Assembly (NCBI GenBank): GCA_943787375.1
Contig: CALSME010000002.1
Coordinates: forward strand, 1-64,000
Source of the DNA: an uncultured Polaribacter sp.
GTDB taxonomy: Bacteria > Bacteroidota > Bacteroidia > Flavobacteriales > Flavobacteriaceae
Direction of reading: 5' to 3'
DNA: 64,000 bases
Shown here: one piece after another, positions 1-8,954 of the stretch
How the letters are laid out: every line of letters begins with the position of its first letter
Numbering within the stretch: the stretch's first letter is position 1
Program-made: the position numbers and the translations under genes
Notes under the pieces: generated by a model
Databases searched by the model: none
What the model was told of the DNA's origin: nothing
What the model saw: only the letters and a program-made list of their open reading frames with translations

Positions 1-1170
1 CTTTTTATTGATCACTTTTACAACTTGACCGTTATTCACGCTTCTTGCCCCTTCGATGATAATTTCTGCGTCTGCGGATAGATTTTTAACAACTTCAATA
101 AGGTCTCCTTGTGTTTTACCAGTTTCAATAATGCGTCTTTTTGCAATAGCTTTTTGGTCTTTTTTATCGGTAACAACATACACAAACTGCGCACCTTCTG
201 CGTTTTCTGAAATAATAGATTGCGGAATTAAAATGGCTTTGGGATTGGTGTAATCATTCAATTTTAAACGTGCCGTTAGATTCGGTTTGATGTTTCCATT
301 TGAATTTGGAACGTCAATTTCTATTTTAAAGGACCTGTTGTTTGGGTTGATAAAGTTTCCAACTTGTCGAATCGTAGACTGCATCGTTTGGTTTAGAATC
401 GGAAAATTTACTTCTACCGTTTTATTTTTGGTAATGCTACGGATATAGGTTTCTGGAACTTCTGTTTCTATGTACATGTTCGAAAGATTTACAATTCTAA
501 AAATTTCAGAACCTTGTCCGGGAGCAACAACAACTCCTTTTTCTTTAAAAACAGCGTCTATAACTCCTGAAAAGGGAGCAGTTACCACCGATTTTTGAAG
601 TTGTTGCTTTAATTGACTTACGGCGCTTTTTTGAGATTCATAGGCGGTTTTGGTTTGCAAAAACTGAATTTCGGAGCCAATTTTTTGTGCCCACAATCGT
701 TGCTGGCGCTCAAAGGTTGTTTTTGCCAATTGTACATTGGTTTCTAACTGTGCCAATTGTTGCGACATACCTCCGTCATCAATCGATGCTAAAATTTGCC
801 CTTGCTTTACTCGCTGTCCTTCTTTAACCAAAACACTTTTTAAAATTCCTGGCATCTCTGGGTACACCAACACATTTTGTTTTGTTTTTACATTTCCTTG
901 CAGTGCGATAAAGTGGGTAAAAACTTGTTCTTTTACTTTAAGGGTAGTAATCAGCGGGACGTTTTTATCTTCATCTAAAGCATCTAACTTGTCGTTTATC
1001 TTTTTTAAATCTTGCGTCAATGCTTGTTGTTGTAGATCAATTTCGGACTTCTTGGCTTTTATTTGCTTCAAGTCATTTGATGCCAAAATCGTATTTAAAG
1101 AAATCTCTTTTTGCTCTCCACAAGAGGCTAACAACAGTGCGGTAAATAATGTTAAATATATATTTTTCAT
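1..1170 (-). CDS. RND efflux membrane fusion protein (HlyD/AcrA family), partial at 3' end
   Basis: Periplasmic adaptor that links an inner-membrane RND pump to an outer-membrane TolC channel. The reading frame is open from an ATG at 1168-1170 to the left edge (390 codons, no stop), so the C-terminus is missing. The N-terminus is a lipoprotein signal with lipobox LLASC (Cys17), followed by a coiled-coil-rich stretch, then the barrel-sandwich lipoyl halves (VYPEMPGILKSVLVKEGQRV and VVTAPFSGVIDAVF) and a beta-barrel domain. It follows the TolC gene by 10 bp on the same strand, in a tetR-tolC-MFP operon; the RND pump gene is expected next, outside the window. The substrate cannot be read from the sequence. 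Confidence 0.93.
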   Translation of the reverse strand, partial: MKNIYLTLFTALLLASCGEQKEISLNTILASNDLKQIKAKKSEIDLQQQALTQDLKKINDKLDALDEDKNVPLITTLKVKEQVFTHFIALQGNVKTKQNVLVYPEMPGILKSVLVKEGQRVKQGQILASIDDGGMSQQLAQLETNVQLAKTTFERQQRLWAQKIGSEIQFLQTKTAYESQKSAVSQLKQQLQKSVVTAPFSGVIDAVFKEKGVVVAPGQGSEIFRIVNLSNMYIETEVPETYIRSITKNKTVEVNFPILNQTMQSTIRQVGNFINPNNRSFKIEIDVPNSNGNIKPNLTARLKLNDYTNPKAILIPQSIISENAEGAQFVYVVTDKKDQKAIAKRRIIETGKTQGDLIEVVKNLSADAEIIIEGARSVNNGQVVKVINKK

Positions 1171-1180
1171 GATCATTTTT

Positions 1181-2518
1181 TTATTTGTTGGATACGTTTA
1201 AGGCGTTTTCTAAGGCTACTTTTTTAGCAATTACATCCAACATCGATTGTACATAATTTTGCTGCTGAGTATATAACTGATTTTGTGCTTGCAACAAATC
1301 GAAGCTTGAAGAGATGCCTTCAAAAAACTTGATGCGTTGCTTTTTTTCGATGCGCTCGGACAATTGAACGTTTCTTTTTGCAGTGGTGTAATTTTCGACA
1401 CTGAGTTGATACTCATTTTTTGCTTTCTGCGCCATTAAACTTAAACGCTGCTTGGTTTCTTCTAAACGAATATCTGAGGTTTCTAAAGCAATTCTGGCCT
1501 GCGCCGTTCTTGCTTTTCTGGAAAAACTACTAAAAATAGGTACTTTTAAACTGACTCCTAACAGGGAGGAATCGAACCATTGTTGGCTTCTATTAAAAAA
1601 GCTAAAGGAATCGGAAAAGGCTTGATTTCCATAGTTGACAAATGCGGACAAACTGGGTAAGGCTTTGCTTCTCTCGAGTTGCATGAGCAAGCGTTTTGAT
1701 TCTCGATCGTTTTCTGCAATTTTAAAATCGATATGATTGGAAAAATTAAAGGTTTCTGAAAGAAGCCCCAGGTCGATATTCGTTGTTGCCAAGGTATCTA
1801 AACTATCGGTTAACACTAAAACGGTGTTGATTGAATTCCCCAATGCCAAATTTAACATTTGATAGGCAATGCCTTTCATTTTCTCGAGATTATTCCGCTG
1901 ATTTTTTAAGGTCCCTAAAGTAATTTCTAATTGCTCAACATCTTCTTGCTCGTTAAATCCATTTTCGTAAATCTTTTGAGCATCGTGTAAATTTTTCTCT
2001 AAAATATTTACATTTCCAGCTAAAATAAGCAAGCTTTTTTCAGCAACTAAAACGGCTCCATAGGCATTTACTACAGCTTCTCTAGTTAATATCTCCGTTT
2101 TCTCATTGGCTTGTTCTGAAATTTTTAAATAGGCTTTTGATGCTTGCAGTGCGACCAGATAAGACCCGTCAAAAATTAACTGTGACAGGGTAACCGATGC
2201 GCTAAGATTCTGTTTTTTTCCGAAGACAAATTGCTCATCAATTCCATCATCATTAAAATCGGCCAAACTTACGGGTTGTTTTAAAAAATTCTGATAGTCA
2301 AAACTTGCGTTTATTTGTGGCAATCCAGTAGCGGAAGTTTCTCTAACGGTTTCTTTTGCAGAGGAAATTCCGTTTTTAGAGGCCTTGGTGTTGTAACTAT
2401 TTTCGATGGCAAAAGCAATTGCTTCGTCTAGGGAGATGCGCATGCTTTTTTCTTGAGCATGAAGGCCTAAACCCCAGATAATCACAAAAAGTAGGATTAA
2501 TTTTTGTTTCATTTTCAT
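1181..2518 (-). CDS. TolC family outer-membrane efflux protein
   Basis: Outer-membrane channel component of a tripartite efflux pump, 445 residues, the usual size for the family. It has a Sec signal peptide ending near LGLHAQ, then two repeats rich in long amphipathic helices and coiled coil, as in the TolC alpha-barrel. The start ATG overlaps the stop of the upstream TetR gene (ATGA), which indicates translational coupling, and the adaptor gene follows 10 bp downstream. It is probably controlled by the TetR protein encoded in the same operon. A second, more distant TolC homologue lies at 41079-42410. Confidence 0.93.
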   Translation of the reverse strand: MKMKQKLILLFVIIWGLGLHAQEKSMRISLDEAIAFAIENSYNTKASKNGISSAKETVRETSATGLPQINASFDYQNFLKQPVSLADFNDDGIDEQFVFGKKQNLSASVTLSQLIFDGSYLVALQASKAYLKISEQANEKTEILTREAVVNAYGAVLVAEKSLLILAGNVNILEKNLHDAQKIYENGFNEQEDVEQLEITLGTLKNQRNNLEKMKGIAYQMLNLALGNSINTVLVLTDSLDTLATTNIDLGLLSETFNFSNHIDFKIAENDRESKRLLMQLERSKALPSLSAFVNYGNQAFSDSFSFFNRSQQWFDSSLLGVSLKVPIFSSFSRKARTAQARIALETSDIRLEETKQRLSLMAQKAKNEYQLSVENYTTAKRNVQLSERIEKKQRIKFFEGISSSFDLLQAQNQLYTQQQNYVQSMLDVIAKKVALENALNVSNK

Positions 2519-3114
2519 TTTTTTGTCAATTGAGTTTCTAATTGTTTAATTCCTTTTTGTGTTGCTATTCCTCTTAAATGATATTCTAAGTAATAATCCA
2601 TAAGTGTATTCATGGAGTACTTTTTTAACGGGAACAGTTCTTGGTCTTTTATCCCCACCATTCCATTAAAATACATTCTACTAATAAAATCTTTGTCAAT
2701 GGATTCTCGGAACAACCCAGATTGGATGCCCCGTTCTAAATTATCTTGAATGGTTTCGTGCATCATATGAAACTGCTTTTGTTTTAAGGATGCATATATC
2801 TTCGGATAGTATTTTTGCAATTGGTAAACCGGGGATGATTTTTCGTCATTTAAATGGTCTAAAACGGCCCTTTTAATGAAAAAAAGTTCATCAATTGGAT
2901 TTAGTTTTCGTGCACATATTTCATCGATACTATTGCAAATAGTATCAAACATAAACCCTGTTACGGCATCTACAAGGCTGGTTTTATTGGTGAAATACTT
3001 GTAAATGGTTTTTTTAGAAACCCCCAATGCATTCGCAATCTCGTCCATAGTAACGCTCTTAAAACCTAAGTTTAAAAAGAGTTCTTTGGATTTTTCTAAA
3101 ATTTTTTGTTTCAT
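2515..3114 (-). CDS. TetR/AcrR family transcriptional regulator
   Basis: One-component repressor of 199 residues. The N-terminal helix-turn-helix is clear (SVTMDEIANALGVSKKTIYK, about residues 20-40), followed by an all-helical ligand-binding domain. The start used here is the ATG at 3112-3114; a longer frame reaches 3153, but that would place the promoter -7 element and operator inside the coding sequence. It is the first gene of the efflux operon and overlaps tolC by 4 bp. The inverted repeat at 3135-3166 surrounds its promoter, so autoregulation is likely. The inducer is unknown. Confidence 0.92.
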   Translation of the reverse strand: MKQKILEKSKELFLNLGFKSVTMDEIANALGVSKKTIYKYFTNKTSLVDAVTGFMFDTICNSIDEICARKLNPIDELFFIKRAVLDHLNDEKSSPVYQLQKYYPKIYASLKQKQFHMMHETIQDNLERGIQSGLFRESIDKDFISRMYFNGMVGIKDQELFPLKKYSMNTLMDYYLEYHLRGIATQKGIKQLETQLTKK

Positions 3115-3123
3115 AATCGAGCG

Positions 3124-3166
3124 CAAAGATACACTTGGAAACTTTAGAAACAATAATAGTTTCCAA
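3124..3166 (-). promoter_or_regulatory. Promoter of the tetR-tolC-MFP operon inside a TetR-type operator
   Basis: On the minus strand, TTG (plus-strand 3151-3153) is followed by exactly 19 bp and then TATCTTTG (3124-3131), matching the Bacteroidetes primary sigma consensus. A perfect 9-bp inverted repeat, TTGGAAACT (3135-3143) and AGTTTCCAA (3158-3166), flanks the -33 element. Binding there would block RNA polymerase. Assignment to the adjacent TetR protein is inference. Confidence 0.75.
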
Positions 3167-3237
3167 AGTTTTACAATTATTTAACATTTCATTCTTACGA
3201 CAAATTTCTTTATATTATTTTTACAAAAAAATTAAAG

Positions 3238-4209
3238 GTGGACATACTACATTATCAAAAGGAGTTTCTCAACTATTTGGAATCTAAAAATTGGATTGAT
3301 GAGCCTAAAAACTTGTACGAACCTATTGATTACATCTTAAAATTGGGCGGAAAAAGAATTCGACCTGTACTGACTTTAATGGCTGCCGATATTTTTTCTG
3401 CCGATTTTAAAAAAGCCTTACCTGCTTCATTGGCAGTAGAGGTTTTTCATAACTTTACTTTGGTACATGATGATATTATGGATGCGGCACCTTTGCGAAG
3501 AGGGAAAGCAACGGTTCATGAAAAATGGGATATCAATACGGGAATTCTTTCTGGTGATGCGATGCTCATTTTGGCATATCAATATTTTGAAAACTATGAC
3601 CCTGTTGTCTTTCAGAAGCTCGCAAAATTATTTAGCAGAACGGCTTTAGAGGTTTGTGACGGGCAACAGTTGGATGTTGATTTTGAAACCAGAAATGACG
3701 TTACCATTCCTGAATACATTAACATGATTCGTTTAAAAACTTCGGTTTTGGTGGCTGCAGCACTACAAATGGGCGCTATTGTTGCAGAAACTTCTGAAGA
3801 GAACGCGCAACTGATGTATGATTTTGGCTTGAATTTAGGGTTGGCTTTTCAATTGCAAGACGATTATTTGGATACTTTTGGGGATCCTGAAACCTTTGGA
3901 AAACAAATTGCAGGAGATATCATTGAAAATAAAAAAACATTCTTGTTTTTAAAATGCATGGCGATTGCAAATGAAGAAGATCAACAGAAACTGGCTTTTT
4001 TCTTCAAACAAAAACTGGAAGATAACTCTATAAAAATTGCAGAAGTGACGCGCATTTTTGAATTGTACGAAATCCCTGCCTTAGTCAAAGAACAAATAAA
4101 TAAGTACACTGAAAAGGCTTTTGAAACCTTGGAAGGAATGAAAATAAATACGGAAAGCAAACAAAATTTAAAGAATTTTGGGCTTTGGTTGATGAATCGA
4201 TCGGTGTAA
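3238..4209 (+). CDS. Polyprenyl diphosphate synthase (trans-isoprenyl type)
   Basis: Chain-elongating prenyltransferase that condenses isopentenyl diphosphate onto allylic diphosphates to make quinone or carrier-lipid side chains. It has 323 residues. Both aspartate-rich motifs are present: DDIMD in the first (after LVH) and DDYLD in the second (after LAFQLQ), along with the GGKRIRP substrate-binding segment. The start is GTG at 3238; no good in-frame ATG lies nearby and the N-terminus MDILHYQKEF fits flavobacterial homologues. It is transcribed alone, divergent from the efflux operon. Chain length cannot be fixed from the sequence. Confidence 0.92.
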   Translation: MDILHYQKEFLNYLESKNWIDEPKNLYEPIDYILKLGGKRIRPVLTLMAADIFSADFKKALPASLAVEVFHNFTLVHDDIMDAAPLRRGKATVHEKWDINTGILSGDAMLILAYQYFENYDPVVFQKLAKLFSRTALEVCDGQQLDVDFETRNDVTIPEYINMIRLKTSVLVAAALQMGAIVAETSEENAQLMYDFGLNLGLAFQLQDDYLDTFGDPETFGKQIAGDIIENKKTFLFLKCMAIANEEDQQKLAFFFKQKLEDNSIKIAEVTRIFELYEIPALVKEQINKYTEKAFETLEGMKINTESKQNLKNFGLWLMNRSV

Positions 4210-4250
4210 TAATTTTTTCGATTATAGGGATAACTATTTAAAAATAATAG

Positions 4251-4258
4251 TACATTTG
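4251..4258 (+). promoter_or_regulatory. Putative -7 element of the tRNA promoter
   Basis: TACATTTG matches TAnnTTTG and lies 14 bp before the tRNA 5' end, the right distance for a tRNA promoter. No clear -33 TTG is seen at the ideal spacing. Confidence 0.5.
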
Positions 4259-4272
4259 CCCACCAATATTTC

Positions 4273-4346
4273 GGTCCCATAGCTCAGTTGGTTAGAGCAT
4301 CTGACTCATAATCAGAGGGTCCTTGGTTCGAGCCCAAGTGGGACCA
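4273..4346 (+). tRNA. tRNA with CAT anticodon (elongator Met or Ile2)
   Basis: A 74-nt cloverleaf: acceptor stem GGTCCCA (4273-4279) pairs with TGGGACC (4339-4345), discriminator A, D-loop AGCTCAGTTGGTTAGAGC, anticodon loop CTCATAA and T-arm GGTTCGAGCC. CCA is not encoded. CAT-anticodon genes can be elongator tRNA-Met or lysidine-modified tRNA-Ile2; the sequence alone does not let me separate them. The gene borders the accessory island to its right. Confidence 0.95.
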
Positions 4347-4359
4347 CACTTTAAAACCA

Positions 4360-4388
4360 AGCACTTACATTTGTAGGTGCTTTTTTTA
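4360..4388 (+). terminator. Intrinsic terminator after the tRNA
   Basis: Arms AGCACTTACA (4360-4369) and TGTAGGTGCT (4372-4381) form a hairpin with one G-T pair, followed by a run of T. Confidence 0.75.
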
Positions 4389-4670
4389 TGCCCCCTCTTC
4401 CCTTTACTGATATGCTCTAAACCATTATTCAACAATTCAATTTGAATCGCATCTCTTTTTATAGCACTTCCAAAGATGAAACCAGGAGAACGGTTTTATC
4501 AACGCATTTGGCACACTTTGAAAATTGAATGGTCTTAAACATCTGTTGTAACCAACACCCGTTAGCTATGGAATCTCTACAAGTAGATAATTCTTTCAAA
4601 GTAACTACAGTTAATGTTCCTGTACCGATAAGTTCCGTTGTTAGAATAGGTGAGAGTAGCTAAAAATATA
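4388..4670 (+). other. Island left-edge spacer without a convincing gene
   Basis: No ORF of useful size. A 31-codon frame begins with ATG at 4567 (reads MESLQVDNSFKVTTVNVPVP, then ends in RIGESS) but has no recognisable family. A short open stretch also exists on the minus strand near 4390-4480. Both may be debris of past insertions beside the tRNA. Confidence 0.4.
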
Positions 4671-4718
4671 AATGGACTCATTATGGGCTAAATCTGCGTA
4701 TTGTTTTTGCTAAATTTG
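4671..4718 (+). promoter_or_regulatory. Direct-repeat promoter element A, upstream of the surface module
   Basis: ATGGACTCATTATGGGCT (4672-4689) contains two heptamers related to ATGGGCT with 11 bp from start to start, one helical turn. TAAATTTG, a match to TAnnTTTG, follows 21 bp later (4711-4718). Related elements stand at 10651 and 11516 in the same orientation. The layout suggests an activator site or an alternative -35 element. The start codon at 4725 is so close to the -7 box that the transcript would be nearly leaderless if the box is used. Confidence 0.5.
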
Positions 4719-4724
4719 TTATTT

Positions 4725-5231
4725 ATGATATACCCCAAAAAGCTACGGTTTTTTTTGCATTATTTACTATTCGCTATTCTGTGTTTATCCAATAATGATA
4801 TTTCAGGACAGTTACATCATCAAATGCTATCTTCTCAAGGGGGGCTAAATACTACCCAAAGCGGTATCATTGTTTCTCAAACGATTGGACAAACTTCTGT
4901 GACTGGTAATTATTCAAGCACGAACTCCAAGATAGGACAAGGCTTTCAGCAACCAACAAAGGGAAAATTGTTAATAAAAGGTCTTAATCCAGCTATTTCA
5001 AGCACAATCTATCCCAACCCTTTTGAAAATCAAATAACGATAAGCTATAGTTTACAGGAACTCGTATCCATAACAGTATTTGATATGGCAGGGAAACTTA
5101 TTTATAAAAACAAACTTTCTTTTGAGTTAGGCGACAGGTCTATTGATGTTTCTAATTTAAAATCAGGTGTTTATCTAATTCAATTACAATCAAAATCAAA
5201 TACTTCTTATTCTAAAATCGTAAAACGATGA
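4725..5231 (+). CDS. Secreted protein with T9SS type A sorting domain
   Basis: A 168-residue exported protein. The ATG at 4725 gives a normal signal peptide (MIYPKKLRFFLHYLLF to about DISGQ); an upstream TTG only adds hydrophobic residues. The middle part (HQMLSSQGGLNTTQSG, then VSQTIGQTSVTGNY) is a small Gly/Ser/Thr-rich segment. The C-terminus is a classic T9SS type A sorting domain: YPNPFENQITISY, then GKLIYK, GVYLIQLQ and a basic end. This domain directs export across the outer membrane and is normally cleaved. Its stop overlaps the next gene by 4 bp (ATGA), so the two are coupled, with the collagen-like gene third. No catalytic motif is seen; a structural or anchoring role is inference. 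Confidence 0.85.
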   Translation: MIYPKKLRFFLHYLLFAILCLSNNDISGQLHHQMLSSQGGLNTTQSGIIVSQTIGQTSVTGNYSSTNSKIGQGFQQPTKGKLLIKGLNPAISSTIYPNPFENQITISYSLQELVSITVFDMAGKLIYKNKLSFELGDRSIDVSNLKSGVYLIQLQSKSNTSYSKIVKR

Positions 5232-5863
5232 AATACAGCATCACTTTTTTATTACTCTTAGGAGTAACTTATTCATTAAGCGCCCAAGATGTTTATTTTA
5301 GTATTGGAAGAAACTTCACAACGTATGATTACGTTGATTCATCAGGAGCGTCTAATTCGAACATTAAAGGAGGTACAGGTAGTTCTTATGAAATAGGAGT
5401 TCTCTTAAAACCTTACGATAATATTGGAGTTGCTTTGGGAGTTACCTTAAATGAATTCAATGCTACTGGAGGGACATTAGTTGATAACTATATCTGGGAT
5501 ACTAATTATTTAGGACTTCAGGGAGTTCTTAAATACAAATTAATAGGAGGCAGTGGAAAGTGGTCTAACCGAAATGAAGGTTTTTCAATGTATCTTAATG
5601 CTGGTGTTAATTTTAACAGTTTAATACACGGTCAACAAAAAATAAATGGTCAAACTTTTGATTTGACACAGAGTAGTGAGTTTAATGGTTTCTTTATGCA
5701 ACCTCTTGTTGGCTTTGATTTGAGCTATTCAATAACAGACAGTATTTCTTTTGGCTTAGGGTACCATTTCTCAAAAAACTTTAGGGCCTCTACTAGTGGA
5801 GATGAAACCCTAAAAATAAATAACAGTCAACTTCAGTTTAACGTATTAATGTCTTTATACTAG
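5228..5863 (+). CDS. Outer-membrane beta-barrel protein (porin-like) of the collagen module
   Basis: 211 residues with signal peptide [20 protein letters not shown]. The mature part is a series of alternating-residue strands separated by short turns ([30 protein letters not shown]) and ends in a strand with a terminal aromatic, [10 protein letters not shown], typical of small 8- to 10-stranded barrels assembled by BamA. It overlaps the upstream T9SS-tagged gene and lies one base before the collagen-like gene, so the three are almost certainly one operon. It could anchor or help assemble the collagen-like protein, which lacks a sorting domain; that is inference. Confidence 0.8.
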   Translation: MKYSITFLLLLGVTYSLSAQDVYFSIGRNFTTYDYVDSSGASNSNIKGGTGSSYEIGVLLKPYDNIGVALGVTLNEFNATGGTLVDNYIWDTNYLGLQGVLKYKLIGGSGKWSNRNEGFSMYLNAGVNFNSLIHGQQKINGQTFDLTQSSEFNGFFMQPLVGFDLSYSITDSISFGLGYHFSKNFRASTSGDETLKINNSQLQFNVLMSLY

Positions 5864-5864
5864 T

Positions 5865-8864
5865 ATGAAAAAGTATTTATTAATTTTCTTATTTATTTCG
5901 AGTTACACATTTTCACAAAGCAATGGTATTACCTACCAAGCTGTGATATACAATCCAAGAGGAGAACAATTACCAGGCGCAAACAATCCATATTCACTGA
6001 TTACAAACCAACAAGTTTGTATCCAATTTGGAATCGTTGATGCAAATGGCTCCTTGGAATATCAAGAAAATGTTCAAGTAGTTACAGATGGTTTTGGAAT
6101 GGTAAACGTGCTCATAGGCGCTTATACACAAACAGCTGGTTATGCAACTGGATTCAATAATGTGAATTGGGGTCCAGAGGCCAAGTTTTTAAAAGTAGAC
6201 ATCGCTATCAAGGGCGAATGTGCGGAGTTTGAGGAACTTTCCTATCAACCATTTACGTACGTTCCCTTTGCATATTATTCACCTGCATCAGACATACCTG
6301 GTCCACAAGGTATTCAAGGTGAGGTTGGTCCACAAGGAGCCACAGGTGCAACGGGTGCTCAAGGTATTCAAGGAGAAGTAGGTCCACAAGGAGCCACAGG
6401 CGCAACGGGTGCTCAAGGTATTCAAGGAGAAGTAGGTCCACAAGGACCAGCAGGTACTAACGGAACGAATGGTTCAGATGGCGCAACAGGTGCAACCGGT
6501 CCACAAGGAGCCACAGGAGCCCAAGGTATCCAAGGAGAAATAGGCCCACTAGGAGCAACAGGCGCAACGGGTGCTCAAGGTATTCAAGGCGAGGTTGGTC
6601 CGCAAGGAGTCACAGGCGCAACGGGTGCTCAGGGTATTCAAGGTGAAGTAGGTACCCAAGGTATCCAAGGAGCCACAGGTACTCAAGGAGCTCAAGGTGA
6701 AGTAGGACCTCAAGGAGAAACTGGTGCAACGGGTGCTCAAGGCGAAGTCGGTCCACAAGGACAGACAGGCGCAACAGGCGCTCAAGGTATTCAAGGAGAA
6801 GTAGGCCCGCAAGGACTAGCTGGAACTAACGGAACGAATGGTTCAGATGGAGCCACAGGCGCAACAGGAGCTCAAGGTATTCAAGGAGAAGTAGGTCCGC
6901 AAGGACTAGCAGGAACTAACGGAACGAATGGTTCAGATGGAGCCACAGGCGCAACGGGTGCTCAGGGTGTTCAAGGAGAGGTTGGTCCCCAAGGAGCCAC
7001 TGGAACTACAGGAGCTCAAGGCATCCAAGGAGAAATAGGCCCACTAGGAGCCACAGGCGCTACAGGTGCTCAAGGTATTCAAGGAGAAGTAGGTCCGCAA
7101 GGAGCCACAGGTGCAACGGGTGCTCAGGGTATTCAAGGAGAGGTTGGTCCGCAAGGAGCCACAGGTGCAACAGGGATTCAAGGTGAAGTAGGACCTCAAG
7201 GAGAAACTGGTGCAACGGGTGCTCAAGGTATTCAAGGTGACGTAGGTCCCCAAGGAGAAACTGGTGCTCAAGGCATCCAAGGCGAAGTAGGCCCTCAAGG
7301 AGCAACAGGTGCAACGGGTGCTCAGGGTATTCAAGGTGAAGTAGGACCTCAAGGAGAAACTGGTGCAACGGGTGCTCAAGGTATTCAAGGTGACGTAGGT
7401 CCCCAAGGAGAAACTGGTGCTCAAGGCATCCAAGGCGAAGTAGGCCCTCAAGGAGCAACAGGTGCAACGGGTGCTCAGGGTATTCAAGGAGAGGTTGGTT
7501 CTCAAGGAGCCACAGGTGCAACGGGTACCCAAGGTATTCAAGGCGAGGTTGGCTTTCAAGGAGCCACAGGCGCAACAGGTGCTCAAGGACCAGCAGGAAC
7601 TAACGGAACGAATGGAGCAGATGGAGCCACAGGTGCAACAGGTCCTCAAGGGAGTACTGGATTAACCGGTCCACAAGGTTCTCCTGGAATTAATGGAGAA
7701 AATGGACAAGACGGTATTAATGGATTATCTGCTTATGAAATATGGATTTCACTTGGAAATACAGGAACCGAACAAGAATTTATTGATTCTTTAGTCGGAC
7801 CTGCCAGTTCTGGAGGTAATTCAGGTTCAGCTAATTTTACTAATGGAATACCATCAAGTATTGATGAATATACTTCTTGTAATGATGAGGATTCTTGTAA
7901 TCTTTTAATTCAAGATGGTTGGGTTCCATTTGGAGGAATTTCAATTGATGAATCTAGAGCTGGAACAGGAGGAAATACTTATAGTTATGGTGTTAGACAA
8001 GCTATGATAAAATATGAAAATTCTCCAACTATCGATGCCTACAGGATAGCAGTATCAATTCAAGAAGTTACAGATGATATAGCAGATGGATTTATACCCT
8101 ATGGAGGTGTATCATATACAGAATCGAGAGCAGGTACTGGTGGTCGTAATTTTTCAAAGAAAGAGTATCAAGCAATGATATTATTAAGTTCTGAGAATGA
8201 AAACACTAATGATTCTTCTTCTTCTTCAGATTCAATTGTAGCTGAACATATTTCACCAATCGAAGATTATAACTGGGATATTCCTGGATGGGAATTTGAT
8301 GCAATGGGCGAAGGTACAAGTTTAATAAAAAGTAGAATTACAAATAATTCAATTACATTCTATCCTATTTTTGTTTCAAAACAAACAGATTATTCTGCAC
8401 TAGGATTTTTTAGAGGTAGTTCGTCAAATAATACTAGCAATGTAAATAATATAGATATTAGAATAGGAATATTTTCTTTTTCTAACGGTAAGCCAGGTGA
8501 ATTGGTGAAAGAGTTTGATTTGATAAATTATTCAACATTACCTAGGTTTTTTGAAGTTGAAACATTTTTTTCTTTAAATGCAGGTAATTATTTTGTTGGT
8601 GTCACTAGTGAGACACAAGGTTTACAATCTTATTCTGATTTTTATAATGTAGTCAGAAATGCTAATGAGGGTCAAACTTTTGGAATTTCACCAAATGGGA
8701 CCTTATCAAAAATGAGTGTTGTTAATGGAAGTTCATATTTAGAAACAGGGGATTCATATATTTATTCGAAAAATTCATCCCAAGTTGGTTTTGGAAATAT
8801 AGATTCCGCTAACTTTATTCAAATGACTAATAGCGGATTCATTTTTTTTAAACAAGTATTATAA
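5865..8864 (+). CDS. Collagen-like repeat surface protein
   Basis: 999 residues. A signal peptide (to about SYTFSQS) precedes an N-terminal domain ([19 protein letters not shown] to about residue 142) that I recognise from many Bacteroidetes tail-fibre-like and collagen-like surface proteins. Residues 146-622 are about 159 unbroken Gly-X-Y triplets dominated by [12 protein letters not shown] and GEV, expected to form a collagen triple helix and thus a trimer. The helix ends in [18 protein letters not shown], a motif often found after bacterial collagen repeats. Two similar DGWxPFGG-type units (about residues 670-770, DUF1737-like) and a beta-rich C-terminal domain follow. No T9SS sorting domain is visible. 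Likely a stalked adhesin or fibre. Confidence 0.88.
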   Translation: MKKYLLIFLFISSYTFSQSNGITYQAVIYNPRGEQLPGANNPYSLITNQQVCIQFGIVDANGSLEYQENVQVVTDGFGMVNVLIGAYTQTAGYATGFNNVNWGPEAKFLKVDIAIKGECAEFEELSYQPFTYVPFAYYSPASDIPGPQGIQGEVGPQGATGATGAQGIQGEVGPQGATGATGAQGIQGEVGPQGPAGTNGTNGSDGATGATGPQGATGAQGIQGEIGPLGATGATGAQGIQGEVGPQGVTGATGAQGIQGEVGTQGIQGATGTQGAQGEVGPQGETGATGAQGEVGPQGQTGATGAQGIQGEVGPQGLAGTNGTNGSDGATGATGAQGIQGEVGPQGLAGTNGTNGSDGATGATGAQGVQGEVGPQGATGTTGAQGIQGEIGPLGATGATGAQGIQGEVGPQGATGATGAQGIQGEVGPQGATGATGIQGEVGPQGETGATGAQGIQGDVGPQGETGAQGIQGEVGPQGATGATGAQGIQGEVGPQGETGATGAQGIQGDVGPQGETGAQGIQGEVGPQGATGATGAQGIQGEVGSQGATGATGTQGIQGEVGFQGATGATGAQGPAGTNGTNGADGATGATGPQGSTGLTGPQGSPGINGENGQDGINGLSAYEIWISLGNTGTEQEFIDSLVGPASSGGNSGSANFTNGIPSSIDEYTSCNDEDSCNLLIQDGWVPFGGISIDESRAGTGGNTYSYGVRQAMIKYENSPTIDAYRIAVSIQEVTDDIADGFIPYGGVSYTESRAGTGGRNFSKKEYQAMILLSSENENTNDSSSSSDSIVAEHISPIEDYNWDIPGWEFDAMGEGTSLIKSRITNNSITFYPIFVSKQTDYSALGFFRGSSSNNTSNVNNIDIRIGIFSFSNGKPGELVKEFDLINYSTLPRFFEVETFFSLNAGNYFVGVTSETQGLQSYSDFYNVVRNANEGQTFGISPNGTLSKMSVVNGSSYLETGDSYIYSKNSSQVGFGNIDSANFIQMTNSGFIFFKQVL
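7176..7481 (+). repeat. Perfect 153-bp tandem duplication inside the collagen region
   Basis: Bases 7176-7328 and 7329-7481 are identical as far as I can read, and the first 8 bases of the unit recur at 7482. The unit is 51 codons, exactly 17 Gly-X-Y triplets, so gain or loss keeps the frame. Identity at synonymous sites shows a recent duplication. Confidence 0.92.
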
Positions 8865-8954
8865 AATCATCTTATAATACAGAAAGGTAGGGGTTTTCTT
8901 TTACTGATTAATCTCAATTTGAAACTCTGTTGACATTTGATTGATGCTTAACAA

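Noticed and set aside
4567-4662. 31-codon ORF upstream of the surface module
   Set aside because: No recognisable family, no promoter or terminator of its own; it may be debris.
4672-4689. Element A as an att site matching the tRNA anticodon arm (GACTCATAAT versus GACTCATTAT)
   Set aside because: Only about 10 bases are shared, and elements B and C do not keep that part; the promoter-site explanation fits all three better.
6549-7649. Long minus-strand open frames opposite the collagen region
   Set aside because: They are shadows of the Gly-X-Y repeat code, giving low-complexity Ser/Cys/Leu or Leu/Glu strings with no start signals.
6298-7726. CRISPR-like or satellite array
   Set aside because: The repeats are coding triplets of a collagen-like protein with continuous frame; there are no unique spacers or palindromic repeats.
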